A stretch of DNA of 64,000 nucleotides from Tsukamurella sputi (GCF_007858445.1 NZ_VIGV01000001.1:186001-250000), one strand, 5' to 3'; numbered from the stretch's first letter, positions 20,211-29,122 are shown. The notes: generated from the sequence alone by a model not told the origin. A program made the numbers and translations.

Positions 20211-20921
20211 TTACGCGGCGCCGGCCTCGCGCTCCTCGCCCGGCACGACCACGCCGTCCTTCACGTCCTGCGCGTAGACGTCCACGTACGCCTGGCCGGA
20301 GAGCTTCATCAGCTCGTACATCACCTCGTCGGTGATGGCGCGCTCGATGAACCGGTTGCCGGACATCCCCTCGAACCGGGAGAAGTCCAGCGGCTTCCCG
20401 ATGCGGATCTGCACCTTCGTCGGGTGCGGCAGGGTGGAGCCGGGCGGGTTGAACTTCTCGGTGTCGACCATCGCGACGGGGATGATCGGCGCGCCGGTCT
20501 CCAGCGCCATCCTGGCCATGCCCGTCTTGCCCTTGTACAGACGCCCGTCGGGGCTGCGGGTGCCCTCGGGGTAGAGCCCCAGGAGCTGGCCGTCGTTGAG
20601 CGCGCCGACACCGGCGTTGAGCGCGTCCTGCGCCGCGCTCGCGCTGCCCCGGACGATGGGGATGCAGCCCACGGACGAGAAGAACCACTTCTTGAAGGCG
20701 CCCTTGGCACCCCTACCGGTGAAGTACTCGCTCTTCGCCAGGAACTTGATGGGCCGCGGCACCATGAGCGGCAGGAAGAACGAGTCCATCACCGCCAGGT
20801 GGTTGCTCGCCAGGATCGCCGGCCCGTCCTCGGGCAGGTTCTCCACGCCGACGACCCGCGGCCGCCCCAACAGTCGCAACACCGGTCCGATCAGGACCCA
20901 CTTGAAGACCATCCACCACAT
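20211..20921 (-). CDS. plsC: 1-acyl-sn-glycerol-3-phosphate acyltransferase
   Basis: 236 residues. The HX4D acyltransferase motif is NHLAVMD (H41, D46), and the phosphate-binding block is YPEGTRSPDG (EGTR at 119-122). The hydrophobic N-terminus should hold it on the inner face of the membrane. It transfers a fatty acyl group to lysophosphatidate to make phosphatidic acid. It corresponds to Rv2182c. A TAGAGT box about 50 bp upstream (near 20965) could be its -10, giving a short leader. M. tuberculosis has Rv2180c and the mannosyltransferase Rv2181 beside it; neither is here. Confidence 0.9.
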   Translation of the reverse strand: MWWMVFKWVLIGPVLRLLGRPRVVGVENLPEDGPAILASNHLAVMDSFFLPLMVPRPIKFLAKSEYFTGRGAKGAFKKWFFSSVGCIPIVRGSASAAQDALNAGVGALNDGQLLGLYPEGTRSPDGRLYKGKTGMARMALETGAPIIPVAMVDTEKFNPPGSTLPHPTKVQIRIGKPLDFSRFEGMSGNRFIERAITDEVMYELMKLSGQAYVDVYAQDVKDGVVVPGEEREAGAA

Positions 20922-20993
20922 GTCGCCCAGCTCTCACTTACGAAGCCCGTCGTGCTGCATCACACTCTACCGACGATGCCCGCCGGGCGCGGG

Positions 20994-21806
20994 TCAGAGC
21001 ACCTGCGAGAGGAAGGTGCGCAGGCGGTCGCTCTCGGCGTCCTCGAACAGCTTCTCCGGCTTGCCGGCCTCGACCACCTTGCCGGCGTCCATGAAGACGA
21101 CGGCGTCGGAGACGGTGCGGGCGTAGCCCATCTCGTGGGTCACCACCACCATCGTCATCCCCTCGGCCGAGCACTCGGTCATGAGGGCGAGGATGCCCTT
21201 GACGAGCTCCGGGTCGAGAGCGGACGTGGCCTCGTCGAAGAACATCACCTGCGGGCGCATGGCCAAGGCTCGCGCGATGGCGACGCGCTGCTGCTGGCCG
21301 CCGGACAGGCTCGACGGTCGCGCATCGGCCTTCTCCCGCAGGCCGACGACCTCGAGCTCGGCGAGCGCGAGCTCACGCGCCTCGTCGGCGCTCAGGCCCC
21401 GGAGCTTGCGCGGACCCAGCGCGACGTTCTCCGCCACCGTCTTGTGCGGGAACAGGTTGAACTGCTGGAAGACCATGCCGATGCGGCGGCGCAGCTCGTC
21501 CGGGTCGTCCTTCAGGACGGACCGGCCGTCGAGCAGGATGTCGCCCGACTGGGGCTCGTGCAGCCGGTTCAGCACGCGCAGCAGCGTCGACTTACCGGAC
21601 CCGGAGGGGCCGATCACCGTCGTCGTGGTGCCGGCGGGAACATCGATGTCGACGCCCCGCAGCACGTGGTTGGAGCCGAACGCGAGGTGCAGGCCCTTGC
21701 CCTCGAGCGAGACGGGCACGATCGGCGTCTTCCCGGGCACGGCGGGCTTGGTCGTGGTCGTCCCCGCCTCGGCCTGGGGCTCGGAGGGAGTGGAGTTCTC
21801 AGTCAC
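20994..21806 (-). CDS. polar amino-acid ABC transporter ATP-binding protein (GlnQ-like)
   Basis: 270 residues. After a 30-residue Thr/Pro-rich N-terminal extension comes a full ABC ATPase: Walker A GPSGSGKST, Q-loop FQQFNLFPH, signature LSGGQQQR, Walker B VMFFDEATSALDPE and the H-loop VVTHEMGYA. The FNLFPHKT and EMGYAR signatures place it with polar amino-acid importers. It starts 6 nt after the fused binding protein-permease gene and completes that transporter. Glutamine, glutamate or a basic amino acid are possible substrates. Confidence 0.9.
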   Translation of the reverse strand: MTENSTPSEPQAEAGTTTTKPAVPGKTPIVPVSLEGKGLHLAFGSNHVLRGVDIDVPAGTTTTVIGPSGSGKSTLLRVLNRLHEPQSGDILLDGRSVLKDDPDELRRRIGMVFQQFNLFPHKTVAENVALGPRKLRGLSADEARELALAELEVVGLREKADARPSSLSGGQQQRVAIARALAMRPQVMFFDEATSALDPELVKGILALMTECSAEGMTMVVVTHEMGYARTVSDAVVFMDAGKVVEAGKPEKLFEDAESDRLRTFLSQVL

Positions 21807-21812
21807 TGTGGG

Positions 21813-23609
21813 TCAGCCCTTCTCCGCGGCGAGGTCGAGTTCGACGGGGGTCTGCTCCCGCTTTCCCGAGCGCAGGCGCGTGTCGATGTAGTTCACGAGG
21901 TGGGTCAGCGGCACCGTCAGGACCAGGTAGAACAGGCCCGCGGCCACGAGCGGCGAGAGGTTGCCAGTGTTGGCGTTGAGGTCACGACCGACGGCGAACA
22001 GCTCGCGCTGCGACGCCAGCAGGCCGAGGAAGTAGATCAGCGAGCTGTCCTTGATCAGCGAGATGAACTGGTTCATCAGCGCCGGGAGCACCCGGCGCAC
22101 GCCCTGCGGGATGATCACCAGCGACATGGACTGGCGGTAGCTGAAGCCGATCGCGCGCGAGGCCTCCATCTGCCCCGCCTCGACGGACTGGATGCCGGAG
22201 CGGAAGATCTCGCCGATGTACGCCGCGGCCAGCAGGCCGAGGGCGATCGCGCCGAGCCAGTACGGGTTGTTGCCGGTGATGTCCTTGACGATCGGCCCGA
22301 TTCCGAGGCCGAAGAGCAGGATCACGACCACCGCGGGCAGGCCGCGGAAGACGTCGGTGTACACCCGGGCGGGCCAGCGCAGCCAGCGCGTGCGGGAGAT
22401 GCCCGCCACGGCCAGCAGCAGACCGATCACAGTGCCGATCAGGCCCGAGACGATCGCCAGGATCAGTGTGTTCGGCAGACCCGTCTTGAGCAGGTACGGG
22501 AAGGCCTCGCGGTACAGGCTCCAGTTGAAGAAGGTGTCGCTCAGCTGGGCGAGGGCGCCCTTCTGCTCCGCGGCGCCCTGCGCGGGCTTGTCCTTCGCAT
22601 TCGCCTTGGCGATCGCCGCGAAGTCGGGCAGCTGCGGCTCGGGAGCCGCCTTCGACCCCGGCTTCCAGCCCTTCGGCATCTCGCGCGGCGCCCAGTCCGT
22701 GTAGAGCTTGGCGTAGGTGCCGTCGGCGATGATCGCGTCGAGGCCGGTGTTGAGGGCGTCGACCAGCGGCTGGTTGCCCTTCGCCACGGCCCAGCCCACG
22801 TAGTTGTTGACCGAGAAGGTGTTCTCGACGATGGCCGTGCCGTCGCTGGGCTTGACCTGCCCGTCCGCCTGGGCCGACGGTGCGATCCACGCGTCGATCT
22901 GCCCCGAGCGCAGGTTCGCGTAGGCGGTGGCGTAGTCCGGGTACTTGACCGGCTCCAGCTTCAGCACGTTCTTGACGTACTCGTCCTGGACCGTGCCCTG
23001 CACCACGCCGATGCGGTTGCCGGCGGTGAGGTTGTCGAAGCCCTTGATCGGCGAGCCGGACTTGACCACCAGCGAGAAGTAGCCGAAGTCGTAGCCGTTG
23101 GTGAAGGCCACCGTCTGGCGGCGCGCGTCCGTCGTGGTGATCGACGACGAGCCCACGTCGTAGCGCTTGGTGGCCACGGCCGAGAGCAGGCCGGAGAACT
23201 CGGTGCCCGAGAACTCGATCTTCAGGCCGAGCTTCTGCGCGATCGCCTTGAGCAGCTCGTTGTCGAAGCCGGTGTACTGGCCCGTCGCCTGGTTCAGGCA
23301 GATGCTCGGCGGCGCGTCACCCAGGGTCCCGACGGTGATCGTGCCCGGCTTGATCAGCCCGAGCGCGTCGCGGTTGATCGACTCGAGCGGCACCACGCCC
23401 GGCGTCGTGTACTTGTCGACGTCCTGGTTGCCCGCCGCGGCGAGGTTGAGGGGCGCGGCCGACGCGGAAGCCTCACCGGGAGGGGCGCACTTGCCGGCAT
23501 CGGGCGCGGCGGCGGCCATGCCCACCGGGGACACGAGCGCGAGGAGGAGGCCGAGCAGCGGAATCACGGCGAGAAGCCGCAGGCTCCGGGCCGTTCTGGG
23601 TGCAGTCAC
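21813..23609 (-). CDS. amino-acid ABC transporter, fused substrate-binding protein and permease
   Basis: 598 residues combining two subunits. A signal peptide (residues 1-35) and short linker lead to a periplasmic-binding-protein module (about 75-310; GTITVGTLGDAPP, GFDNELLKAIAQKLG, AVATKRYDVGSSSITTTDARR). A spacer rich in Ala and Lys follows, then an HisM/GlnP-type permease (about 365-590) with the EAA loop region RAIGFSYRQSMSLVIIPQGVRR. The receptor is thus tethered to the channel, and four receptor domains cannot crowd it as free proteins would. GTG 23609 lies 6 nt after TAGGGT, suggesting a leaderless mRNA. It pairs with the downstream ATPase. Confidence 0.9.
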   Translation of the reverse strand: MTAPRTARSLRLLAVIPLLGLLLALVSPVGMAAAAPDAGKCAPPGEASASAAPLNLAAAGNQDVDKYTTPGVVPLESINRDALGLIKPGTITVGTLGDAPPSICLNQATGQYTGFDNELLKAIAQKLGLKIEFSGTEFSGLLSAVATKRYDVGSSSITTTDARRQTVAFTNGYDFGYFSLVVKSGSPIKGFDNLTAGNRIGVVQGTVQDEYVKNVLKLEPVKYPDYATAYANLRSGQIDAWIAPSAQADGQVKPSDGTAIVENTFSVNNYVGWAVAKGNQPLVDALNTGLDAIIADGTYAKLYTDWAPREMPKGWKPGSKAAPEPQLPDFAAIAKANAKDKPAQGAAEQKGALAQLSDTFFNWSLYREAFPYLLKTGLPNTLILAIVSGLIGTVIGLLLAVAGISRTRWLRWPARVYTDVFRGLPAVVVILLFGLGIGPIVKDITGNNPYWLGAIALGLLAAAYIGEIFRSGIQSVEAGQMEASRAIGFSYRQSMSLVIIPQGVRRVLPALMNQFISLIKDSSLIYFLGLLASQRELFAVGRDLNANTGNLSPLVAAGLFYLVLTVPLTHLVNYIDTRLRSGKREQTPVELDLAAEKG

Positions 23610-23682
23610 GCGTGAACCCTACGGTGTCATCGATCGGAAGACGAGATTTAGGATCGTCCGTGATCGCAATGCCCGTCCGTCG

Positions 23683-24633
23683 TCACCGGCTGACGGCGTC
23701 CCGCGCGAGCGCGGCGGCCCCGAGCATGCCGGCACGCTCGCCGAGCTCCGTGGCCCGGATCCGGGCCTTGCGCCGGTACTTCCCGCCGGTCAGCTGCCGC
23801 GCGTAGTGCTCGCGGGCATCGTCGAGGAACAGGCGCGACGACGCGCCGACCCCGCCGGACAGCACGATCAGGTCGGGATCGAAGACATCGCATACCATCG
23901 CCAGGCCGACGCCGAGCCACCGGGCCAGCTCCCCCACCGCTTCCTGCGCCACCGGATCGCCGGCCTCCGCGGCCGCGGCCACCTTGCGGCCCGTCAGCGA
24001 TCCCGGATCGTCGGCGAGCTCCCGCGCGAGTTGCACGCCGCGCGAACCGGAACCGCCCATCAGGTCGATGGCGGTCTCCACCAGAGCCGTCCCGCTGCAG
24101 TAGCGCTCCCAGCAGCCCGCCTTCCCGCACTCGCACGGCCGACCGTCGGGCACGACCTGCAGGTGGCCGAGCTCCGGCGCGACCCCGAAGGCGCCGCGGT
24201 AGAGCGCGCCGTCGATGAGCAGCCCCGCCCCGATCCCGGTACCGAGTGCGACGACGCAGGTGACGTGCGCCTGCCGGGCGGCGCCGTGCACGAACTCCGC
24301 CCACGCCGCCGAGTTCGCGTCGTGCTCCATCACCACCGGCAGCCCGATGCGCGCGGCCATCTCCGACGGGACCTTGGCCTCGCGCCACGGGAGGTGCGGC
24401 GCGAAGGCGACGACCTGCCGTGACGGGTCCAGGAAGCCCGCGACGGCCAGGCCGACGGCGCGCACGTCGTGTTCGACCCGCAGCTCCTGTACCACCCGGT
24501 CCAGGCACCGTTCGAGGGCCGCGGCGCTGCGGGGCGTCTCCGCTCGCGCCGTGTCGATCACGGTCCCGTCCGCGGTCACGACGCCGGCGCGGACCGAGGT
24601 GCCGCCGATGTCGATGCCGATCGTCAGCGTCAT
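23683..24633 (-). CDS. ROK-family sugar kinase (glucokinase-like)
   Basis: 316 residues. The N-terminal phosphate-binding motif is GIDIGGTSVRAG; the catalytic segment EHDANSAA carries the Asp of the ROK active site; GTGIGAGLLIDG follows. The zinc-binding ROK motif is present: ELGH, then CECGKAGCWE. ATP is the likely donor and glucose a likely acceptor, but N-acetyl sugars cannot be excluded. AGGAGG lies 10 nt before ATG 24633, and the start overlaps the upstream stop as ATGA. It is the last gene of the 23683-27186 cluster. Confidence 0.87.
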   Translation of the reverse strand: MTLTIGIDIGGTSVRAGVVTADGTVIDTARAETPRSAAALERCLDRVVQELRVEHDVRAVGLAVAGFLDPSRQVVAFAPHLPWREAKVPSEMAARIGLPVVMEHDANSAAWAEFVHGAARQAHVTCVVALGTGIGAGLLIDGALYRGAFGVAPELGHLQVVPDGRPCECGKAGCWERYCSGTALVETAIDLMGGSGSRGVQLARELADDPGSLTGRKVAAAAEAGDPVAQEAVGELARWLGVGLAMVCDVFDPDLIVLSGGVGASSRLFLDDAREHYARQLTGGKYRRKARIRATELGERAGMLGAAALARDAVSR

Positions 24634-25118
24634 GCGTACGGATCCTCCTCGTGCGGCCCGTCGGCTCCGCCCCCGGCGCCGGAATCGGTGCCGCCCAGGC
24701 GGATGTCGATGCGCTCGTAGCCGGCGGCCTGCGACGAGGACGCGGGCTGCGCGGGCTCGTCGGGACCGGCCGTATCCGGCTCCTCGGGCGGGGTTGCTCC
24801 CACGGTCGAGAGGTAGTCGGCCGCGACGGCCGCCGCGGCGATCCGGGCGCTGCCGAGCAGTTCCTCGGCGAGCCGGAGCACGTCGGCGAGAACCTCGTCG
24901 GCGAAGTGCCCGAAGGACTTCGACGCCTCCGCGGCGAAGGGCTCGATGTGCCGCGCGACGGCGCCGCCGAGGGCGCACAGGCGGCAGGCGCCGGGGTCAC
25001 CGTCGGGGTGCGCGGAGTGCTCGGCCAGCGCGGCGGCGATCCACGGGCGGGCCGTCTCGAACAGCCGGGCCGCGGACGCGAGGAACTCCTCGGAGGGATC
25101 GGGGGTGGGATCAGCCAC
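24630..25118 (-). CDS. small CxxC protein (Rv2183c-like), unknown function
   Basis: 162 residues. The N-terminal 100 residues are predicted helical and contain CRLCALGG, a CxxC pair that could bind a metal or form a redox pair. The last 60 residues are Pro/Gly/Ala/Asp-rich and look disordered. No signal peptide or membrane helix. It overlaps the ArsA-like gene by 8 bp and the ROK kinase start by 4 bp, so it is made from the same transcript. Position matches M. tuberculosis Rv2183c. Function not recognised. Confidence 0.7.
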   Translation of the reverse strand: MADPTPDPSEEFLASAARLFETARPWIAAALAEHSAHPDGDPGACRLCALGGAVARHIEPFAAEASKSFGHFADEVLADVLRLAEELLGSARIAAAAVAADYLSTVGATPPEEPDTAGPDEPAQPASSSQAAGYERIDIRLGGTDSGAGGGADGPHEEDPYA

Positions 25119-26337
25119 GGGGCCACACCTCCGGGTCGGGGACGAAACTCACGCGCAACTCCCCATCCTCGTACGTGGCGCCCGCAACGACGCAGCGGCG
25201 CAGCACCGACGGTAGCCGCATCCGGCGTCGAACACCCTGCGCTTCGACGACGACGTCCTCCTCGACGCGGCCGAGACCGATCGTGGAGGGATCCACCAGC
25301 GGCAGCGTGATCGACCATTCGTACCGCGCATCGAGTCCAGCCCCGCCCGTCGACCGGACGGCGGGAACCGGCACCGCCACGGGGGCTGCGTCGAGGATCG
25401 CAGCGGCGTCCCAGGTCAGTGCGGCTGCGGCGGCGGGGGTGCGGATCGGCTCGGCCGCCTCGGCGGCCTCGATGACGGGGCGGTCGAGCACCGTCGCCAC
25501 CTCCGCGAGGGCCTCGCGGGCGTCGTCCTGCGCCGCGACCCGCGCCCGCACCAGGCGGACCGCCGGATGCGGCAGGTCGAGTGCGAAGCGGTCGTCGACG
25601 TCGATCATCCGGTTGAGGACCAGCGCCACGGGCCGTAGGCCGAGCACCTCGAGCGCGGCGAGTTCCGCGCGGGCGAGGGCCGGGCGCCCGGCGTCCCCCG
25701 TCGCGACGTGGACCAGTTCGAGGACGGTCCGATCGGCGACGAAGGCCGCGAGCTGATCCGCGAGCCCGGCGAGCGGCTCGGCCAGGAGCAGCGCGGCCAG
25801 CGCGCCTGCGGCCGGACCGGACGCGGGGCCCGACAGCCGCACGTGCCGCGGCCAGACCCGCTCGAGGTACGCCGCGAGCGATGCGGGCGCCGTCAGCAGC
25901 GAGAGGAGCCCGTCGAACGCGGGGCCGTCGACGACGACGGTGCGGTACTCCCCCGACTCGACGTGTCCGCGCACCGCGCGGAGAACGAGGATGTGCTCCG
26001 CGTCGGCGAGGCCGGTCAGCTCGGGCGGTTCGAGGGCGAAGGGATCGAAACCGCCCGCGGTGTCGCCGCTCTCGCCCCCGAGACCGCGCCCGGCGCGCAC
26101 CGTCGCAGACAGGCTCCCCCACCACTGCGCGAGCAGTTCGACCGGGTTGAAGTGGACGTGGTCGAAGGCCCCGGTGCCGTCCGCCAGTAGCGGGTCGACG
26201 GTCCGCCCGACGGTGACCAGCAGCGCGCGCCCGCGCTCCGCCGCGCGCGACGCGAGCGCCGTGGCCACGGTGGTGCGGCCCGATCCCCCGGCTCCCGAGA
26301 CCAGCAGGAGGCGGGTCGCGGAGCCTTCCCCGGACAT
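25111..26337 (-). CDS. ArsA/GET3-like ATPase homologue (Rv2184c-like) with altered P-loop
   Basis: 408 residues of the SIMIBI anion-transporting-ATPase type. The N-terminal nucleotide motif reads SGAGGSGRTTVATALA (about residues 14-29): the usual P-loop Lys is Arg. VVVDGPAFDGLL occupies the switch/Walker B position (DxP with metal-binding Asp). The C-terminal 90 residues form a beta-rich domain (EWSITLPLVDPSTIGLGRVEEDVVV) like the small tail domain seen after ArsA-type ATPases. The ATG overlaps the upstream SRPBCC stop by one base. It may couple nucleotide state to handling of a hydrophobic ligand, which is inference. Matches Rv2184c by position. Confidence 0.78.
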   Translation of the reverse strand: MSGEGSATRLLLVSGAGGSGRTTVATALASRAAERGRALLVTVGRTVDPLLADGTGAFDHVHFNPVELLAQWWGSLSATVRAGRGLGGESGDTAGGFDPFALEPPELTGLADAEHILVLRAVRGHVESGEYRTVVVDGPAFDGLLSLLTAPASLAAYLERVWPRHVRLSGPASGPAAGALAALLLAEPLAGLADQLAAFVADRTVLELVHVATGDAGRPALARAELAALEVLGLRPVALVLNRMIDVDDRFALDLPHPAVRLVRARVAAQDDAREALAEVATVLDRPVIEAAEAAEPIRTPAAAAALTWDAAAILDAAPVAVPVPAVRSTGGAGLDARYEWSITLPLVDPSTIGLGRVEEDVVVEAQGVRRRMRLPSVLRRCVVAGATYEDGELRVSFVPDPEVWPRG

Positions 26338-26801
26338 CAGGATTCGGCCGCCGACTCGCCCTCGACGTGGCGCTTGAGCTCCTTGAGGGCGGTGTCGGTG
26401 ATCGCCTTCTCCGCCTTGCGGCGGAGCATCCCGAGCATCGGGATCTGCAGGGTGACCTCGAGCGTGTAGGTGACGGTGGTCCCGGATCCGTCCGCCGACG
26501 GGGTCAGGTCGTAGCGGCCGTGCTGCGTGCTCTGCAACGTGCTCGCCGCGAGGTCCCACTCCACGGACCGGCCGCCGGGCGCCCAGCGGTACTCGAGCTC
26601 GTAGGTGTCGCGGAGGAAGCCCTCCTCCAGGACGAAGCGCACCCGGCGCGGCATCCCGTCGGGTGTGGTCTCCAGGACGGTGACCTCACGCGCGGCGGAC
26701 ACCCATTCGGGGTAGCGGTCGAAGCCGGAGATCGCCGCCATGATCGCCTCCGGCGGCGCCGCGATGACGATCGATTCGCGGGTGCGGTCCGCGTCAGACA
26801 C
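26337..26801 (-). CDS. SRPBCC (START-like) protein, polyketide-cyclase-like
   Basis: 154 residues with the START-like fold: ESIVIAAPPEAIMAAISGFDRYPEWV opens the beta-alpha-alpha start, and the protein ends in a long Lys/Glu-rich helix (ALKELKRHVE). This fold builds a deep pocket for lipids or polyketide-like ligands. It resembles M. tuberculosis Rv2185c by length and position. Overlaps: 8 bp with the upstream protein and 1 bp with the ATPase start (TGATG). The ligand is unknown; an enzymatic cyclase role is not implied by fold alone. Confidence 0.8.
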   Translation of the reverse strand: MSDADRTRESIVIAAPPEAIMAAISGFDRYPEWVSAAREVTVLETTPDGMPRRVRFVLEEGFLRDTYELEYRWAPGGRSVEWDLAASTLQSTQHGRYDLTPSADGSGTTVTYTLEVTLQIPMLGMLRRKAEKAITDTALKELKRHVEGESAAES

Positions 26802-27186
26802 GCTCCACCTCCCCGGCGGCGGGGCCGCCCAGGATCCGGCCGGCCTCGGCGGTGAACTTCACGTCGAACATCACGTCGTGGCCGCGGACCCGGCGCTCGC
26901 GCACGTCCGCGACGATCTGCTCGGGCGTCATCGGCCGCGCCGGTTCCGCGTGCAGGAAGTAGTGCAGCAGGCTGCCGTCGAGGTGCGGCTCGATCCAGAA
27001 CTCCGAGGTCCCGGTCGCGGCACCGTCGACCTTCCACCGGATGCCGAGCTCACCCCGGTCCTCGGTGACGGTCAGGCGCAGGTCGGGGAACCAACCGCGC
27101 CACCGCTGCGCGCCCGCCATCGCGGCGGCCACGGCACTCGGGTGGGCGGCGACGAAGGCGACGTCGGCCACTTGGATGGTGCTCAC
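26794..27186 (-). CDS. small SRPBCC/START-like protein (Rv2186c-like)
   Basis: 130 residues. VADVAFVAAHPSAVAAAMAGAQRWRGWFP looks like the opening of an SRPBCC fold, and the C-terminus has a helix (TPEQIVADVRERRVRGHDVMFDVKFTAEAGRIL). First gene of the minus-strand cluster and divergent from fadD15 by 121 bp. The start is uncertain: the anti-16S sequence AGGAGGTGA (27191-27183) runs directly into GTG 27186, which is too close for normal initiation. ATC at 27177 is 8 nt from AGGAGG and GTG 27171 is 14 nt. Function unknown, probably lipid-related given its neighbours. Confidence 0.7.
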   Translation of the reverse strand: MSTIQVADVAFVAAHPSAVAAAMAGAQRWRGWFPDLRLTVTEDRGELGIRWKVDGAATGTSEFWIEPHLDGSLLHYFLHAEPARPMTPEQIVADVRERRVRGHDVMFDVKFTAEAGRILGGPAAGEVERV

Positions 27187-27307
27187 CTCCTAAGCTTCAC
27201 ACATCCGGTCGCGGGGCGGACGGTGCCGGGTCGGTTCGGGCCGGAAGGGGCCGTGTGCAGCGGTGTAAGGTTCACCACAAAACCGTCGTTTGCGACCCGG
27301 AGGATTC

Positions 27308-29110
27308 GTGCGCGAGATCAGTGTTCCCGCCAACTACACCATCGACCCCTCGGCCTCGACGGTCGACGTCGTCTTCGACGTGGCTCGCACGGACCCGGAC
27401 AGCGTCCGGGTCAAGCGCCTGGTCGCGGGAACCTGGGAGCCGGTGACCTCCAAGCAGTACGAGCAGGAGATCCTCGGGGTCGCCAAGGGGCTCATCGCGC
27501 AGGGAGTGCAGCCGGGTGACCGCGTCGCGCTGGTGTCCTCGACGCGCTACGAGTGGCCCGTCATCGACTTCGCCATCTGGGCGGTCGGCGCCGTCACCGT
27601 GCCGGTCTACGAGACCAGCTCCGCCGGGCAGATCGACTGGATCCTCGAGGACTCCGACGCCGTGCTGATGATCATCGAAGGGCCGAAGCAGGCCGCCGAG
27701 GTCGCCGAGCTCACGAGCCTCCACAAGGTGCAGCGGGTCCTGCAGATCGAGGCGAAGGAGGGCGAGAAGGGCGCCGTCGAGACGCTCACCGCCGAGGGCG
27801 CCGACGTGACCGACGAGCAGGTGCACGCGGGCCGCGCCGGCGTCAAGGCCGACGACCTCGCCACGCTGATCTACACCTCGGGTACCACGGGCCGGCCCAA
27901 GGGCTGCGAGCTCATGCACTCGAACCTCATGAGCGAGGCCGAGGCGATCCTCGCTTCGCCCTTCGGCGACGCCATCCGCGGCGGCTCCAACGTGATGTTC
28001 CTGCCGCTGGCGCACGTGCTGGCCCGCGCCGTCAACATCGCCTGCTTCAAGGGCGGCGCCGTGGTCGGTCACTTCAACGACACCAAGAACCTGGTGCCCC
28101 AGTTCTCCGTCTTCCAGCCGACGCTGATCCTGTCGGTGCCGCGCGTCTTCGAGAAGGTCTTCGCCTCCGCACAGCAGAGCGCCGTGGACGGCGGCAAGGG
28201 CAAGATCTTCGACGCGGCCGTGCAGACCGCCATCGAGTACAGCCAGGCGCAGGACACCGGCGGCGCCGGCCTCATCCTCAAGGCCAAGCACACGCTGTTC
28301 GACAAGCTCGTCTACGGCAAGCTCAAGGCGGCCCTGGGCGGGAACTGCAAGGTCGCGATCTCGGGCGGCGCTCCCCTGGGCGCGCGCCTCGGCCACTTCT
28401 TCCGCGGCGTCGGCGTCACGGTCATGGAGGGCTACGGCCTCACCGAGACCACCGCGGCCATCACCGTGAACGTGGCGGGCGCGCAGAAGATCGGTACCGT
28501 CGGGCGGCCCCTGGCCGGGCAGGCCGCGAAGATCGCCGAGGACGGCGAGATCCTGCTCAAGGGCTCCGTGGTCTTCCGCGGTTACTGGGGCAACGAGGAG
28601 GCCACGAAGAGCGCGATCGAGGACGGCTGGTTCCACACCGGCGACCTGGGCTCGATCGACGATGACGGCTTCCTGTCGATCACCGGCCGCAAGAAGGAGC
28701 TCATCGTCACCGCCGGTGGCAAGAACGTCTCCCCCGCCGGCCTGGAGGACGCGCTGCGCAGCAACCCGCTGATCTCGCAGGCCATGGTCGTCGGCGACGC
28801 GCAGCCCTTCATCGCCGCGCTCGTCACCATCGATCCGGAGGCCTTCCCGCAGTGGAAGGCGGCGAACGGCAAGCCCGAGTCCGCCACCGTCGCCGACCTG
28901 CGCAACGATCCCGACCTGGTCGCCGAGATCAACAAGGCCGTCGCCGCCGCCAACGACACCGTCTCCAAGGCCGAAGCCATCAAGAAGGTGCGCATCCTGC
29001 CGGAGGACTTCTCCGAGGAGACCGGCGAGATGACGCCCACGATGAAGGTCAAGCGCAACGTCGTCTCGAAGAAGTACGCGGACGACATCGCCGAGATCTA
29101 CGCCCAGTAG
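27308..29110 (+). CDS. fadD15: long-chain fatty-acid-CoA ligase FadD15
   Basis: 600 residues of the acyl-adenylate-forming family. It activates fatty acids to acyl-CoA through acyl-AMP. Motifs: LIYTSGTTGRPKG (ATP/AMP), VSVPRVFEKVF and MEGYGLTET (A5 region), DGWFHTGDLG, and the hinge ITGRKKELIVTAGGKNV. The C-terminal TPTMKVKRNVV carries the catalytic Lys region. GTG 27308 follows GGAGG by 4 nt and gives VREISVPA, matching M. tuberculosis FadD15 (Rv2187) from memory. A strong hairpin terminator follows the stop. Confidence 0.93.
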   Translation: MREISVPANYTIDPSASTVDVVFDVARTDPDSVRVKRLVAGTWEPVTSKQYEQEILGVAKGLIAQGVQPGDRVALVSSTRYEWPVIDFAIWAVGAVTVPVYETSSAGQIDWILEDSDAVLMIIEGPKQAAEVAELTSLHKVQRVLQIEAKEGEKGAVETLTAEGADVTDEQVHAGRAGVKADDLATLIYTSGTTGRPKGCELMHSNLMSEAEAILASPFGDAIRGGSNVMFLPLAHVLARAVNIACFKGGAVVGHFNDTKNLVPQFSVFQPTLILSVPRVFEKVFASAQQSAVDGGKGKIFDAAVQTAIEYSQAQDTGGAGLILKAKHTLFDKLVYGKLKAALGGNCKVAISGGAPLGARLGHFFRGVGVTVMEGYGLTETTAAITVNVAGAQKIGTVGRPLAGQAAKIAEDGEILLKGSVVFRGYWGNEEATKSAIEDGWFHTGDLGSIDDDGFLSITGRKKELIVTAGGKNVSPAGLEDALRSNPLISQAMVVGDAQPFIAALVTIDPEAFPQWKAANGKPESATVADLRNDPDLVAEINKAVAAANDTVSKAEAIKKVRILPEDFSEETGEMTPTMKVKRNVVSKKYADDIAEIYAQ

Positions 29111-29122
29111 GCCCGGACATCG

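Noticed and set aside
20424-23615. Long plus-strand open frame across plsC and the amino-acid ABC genes
   Set aside because: Antisense shadow of three well-defined minus-strand genes; composition is rich in Arg, His, Gln and Val and no motif is present.
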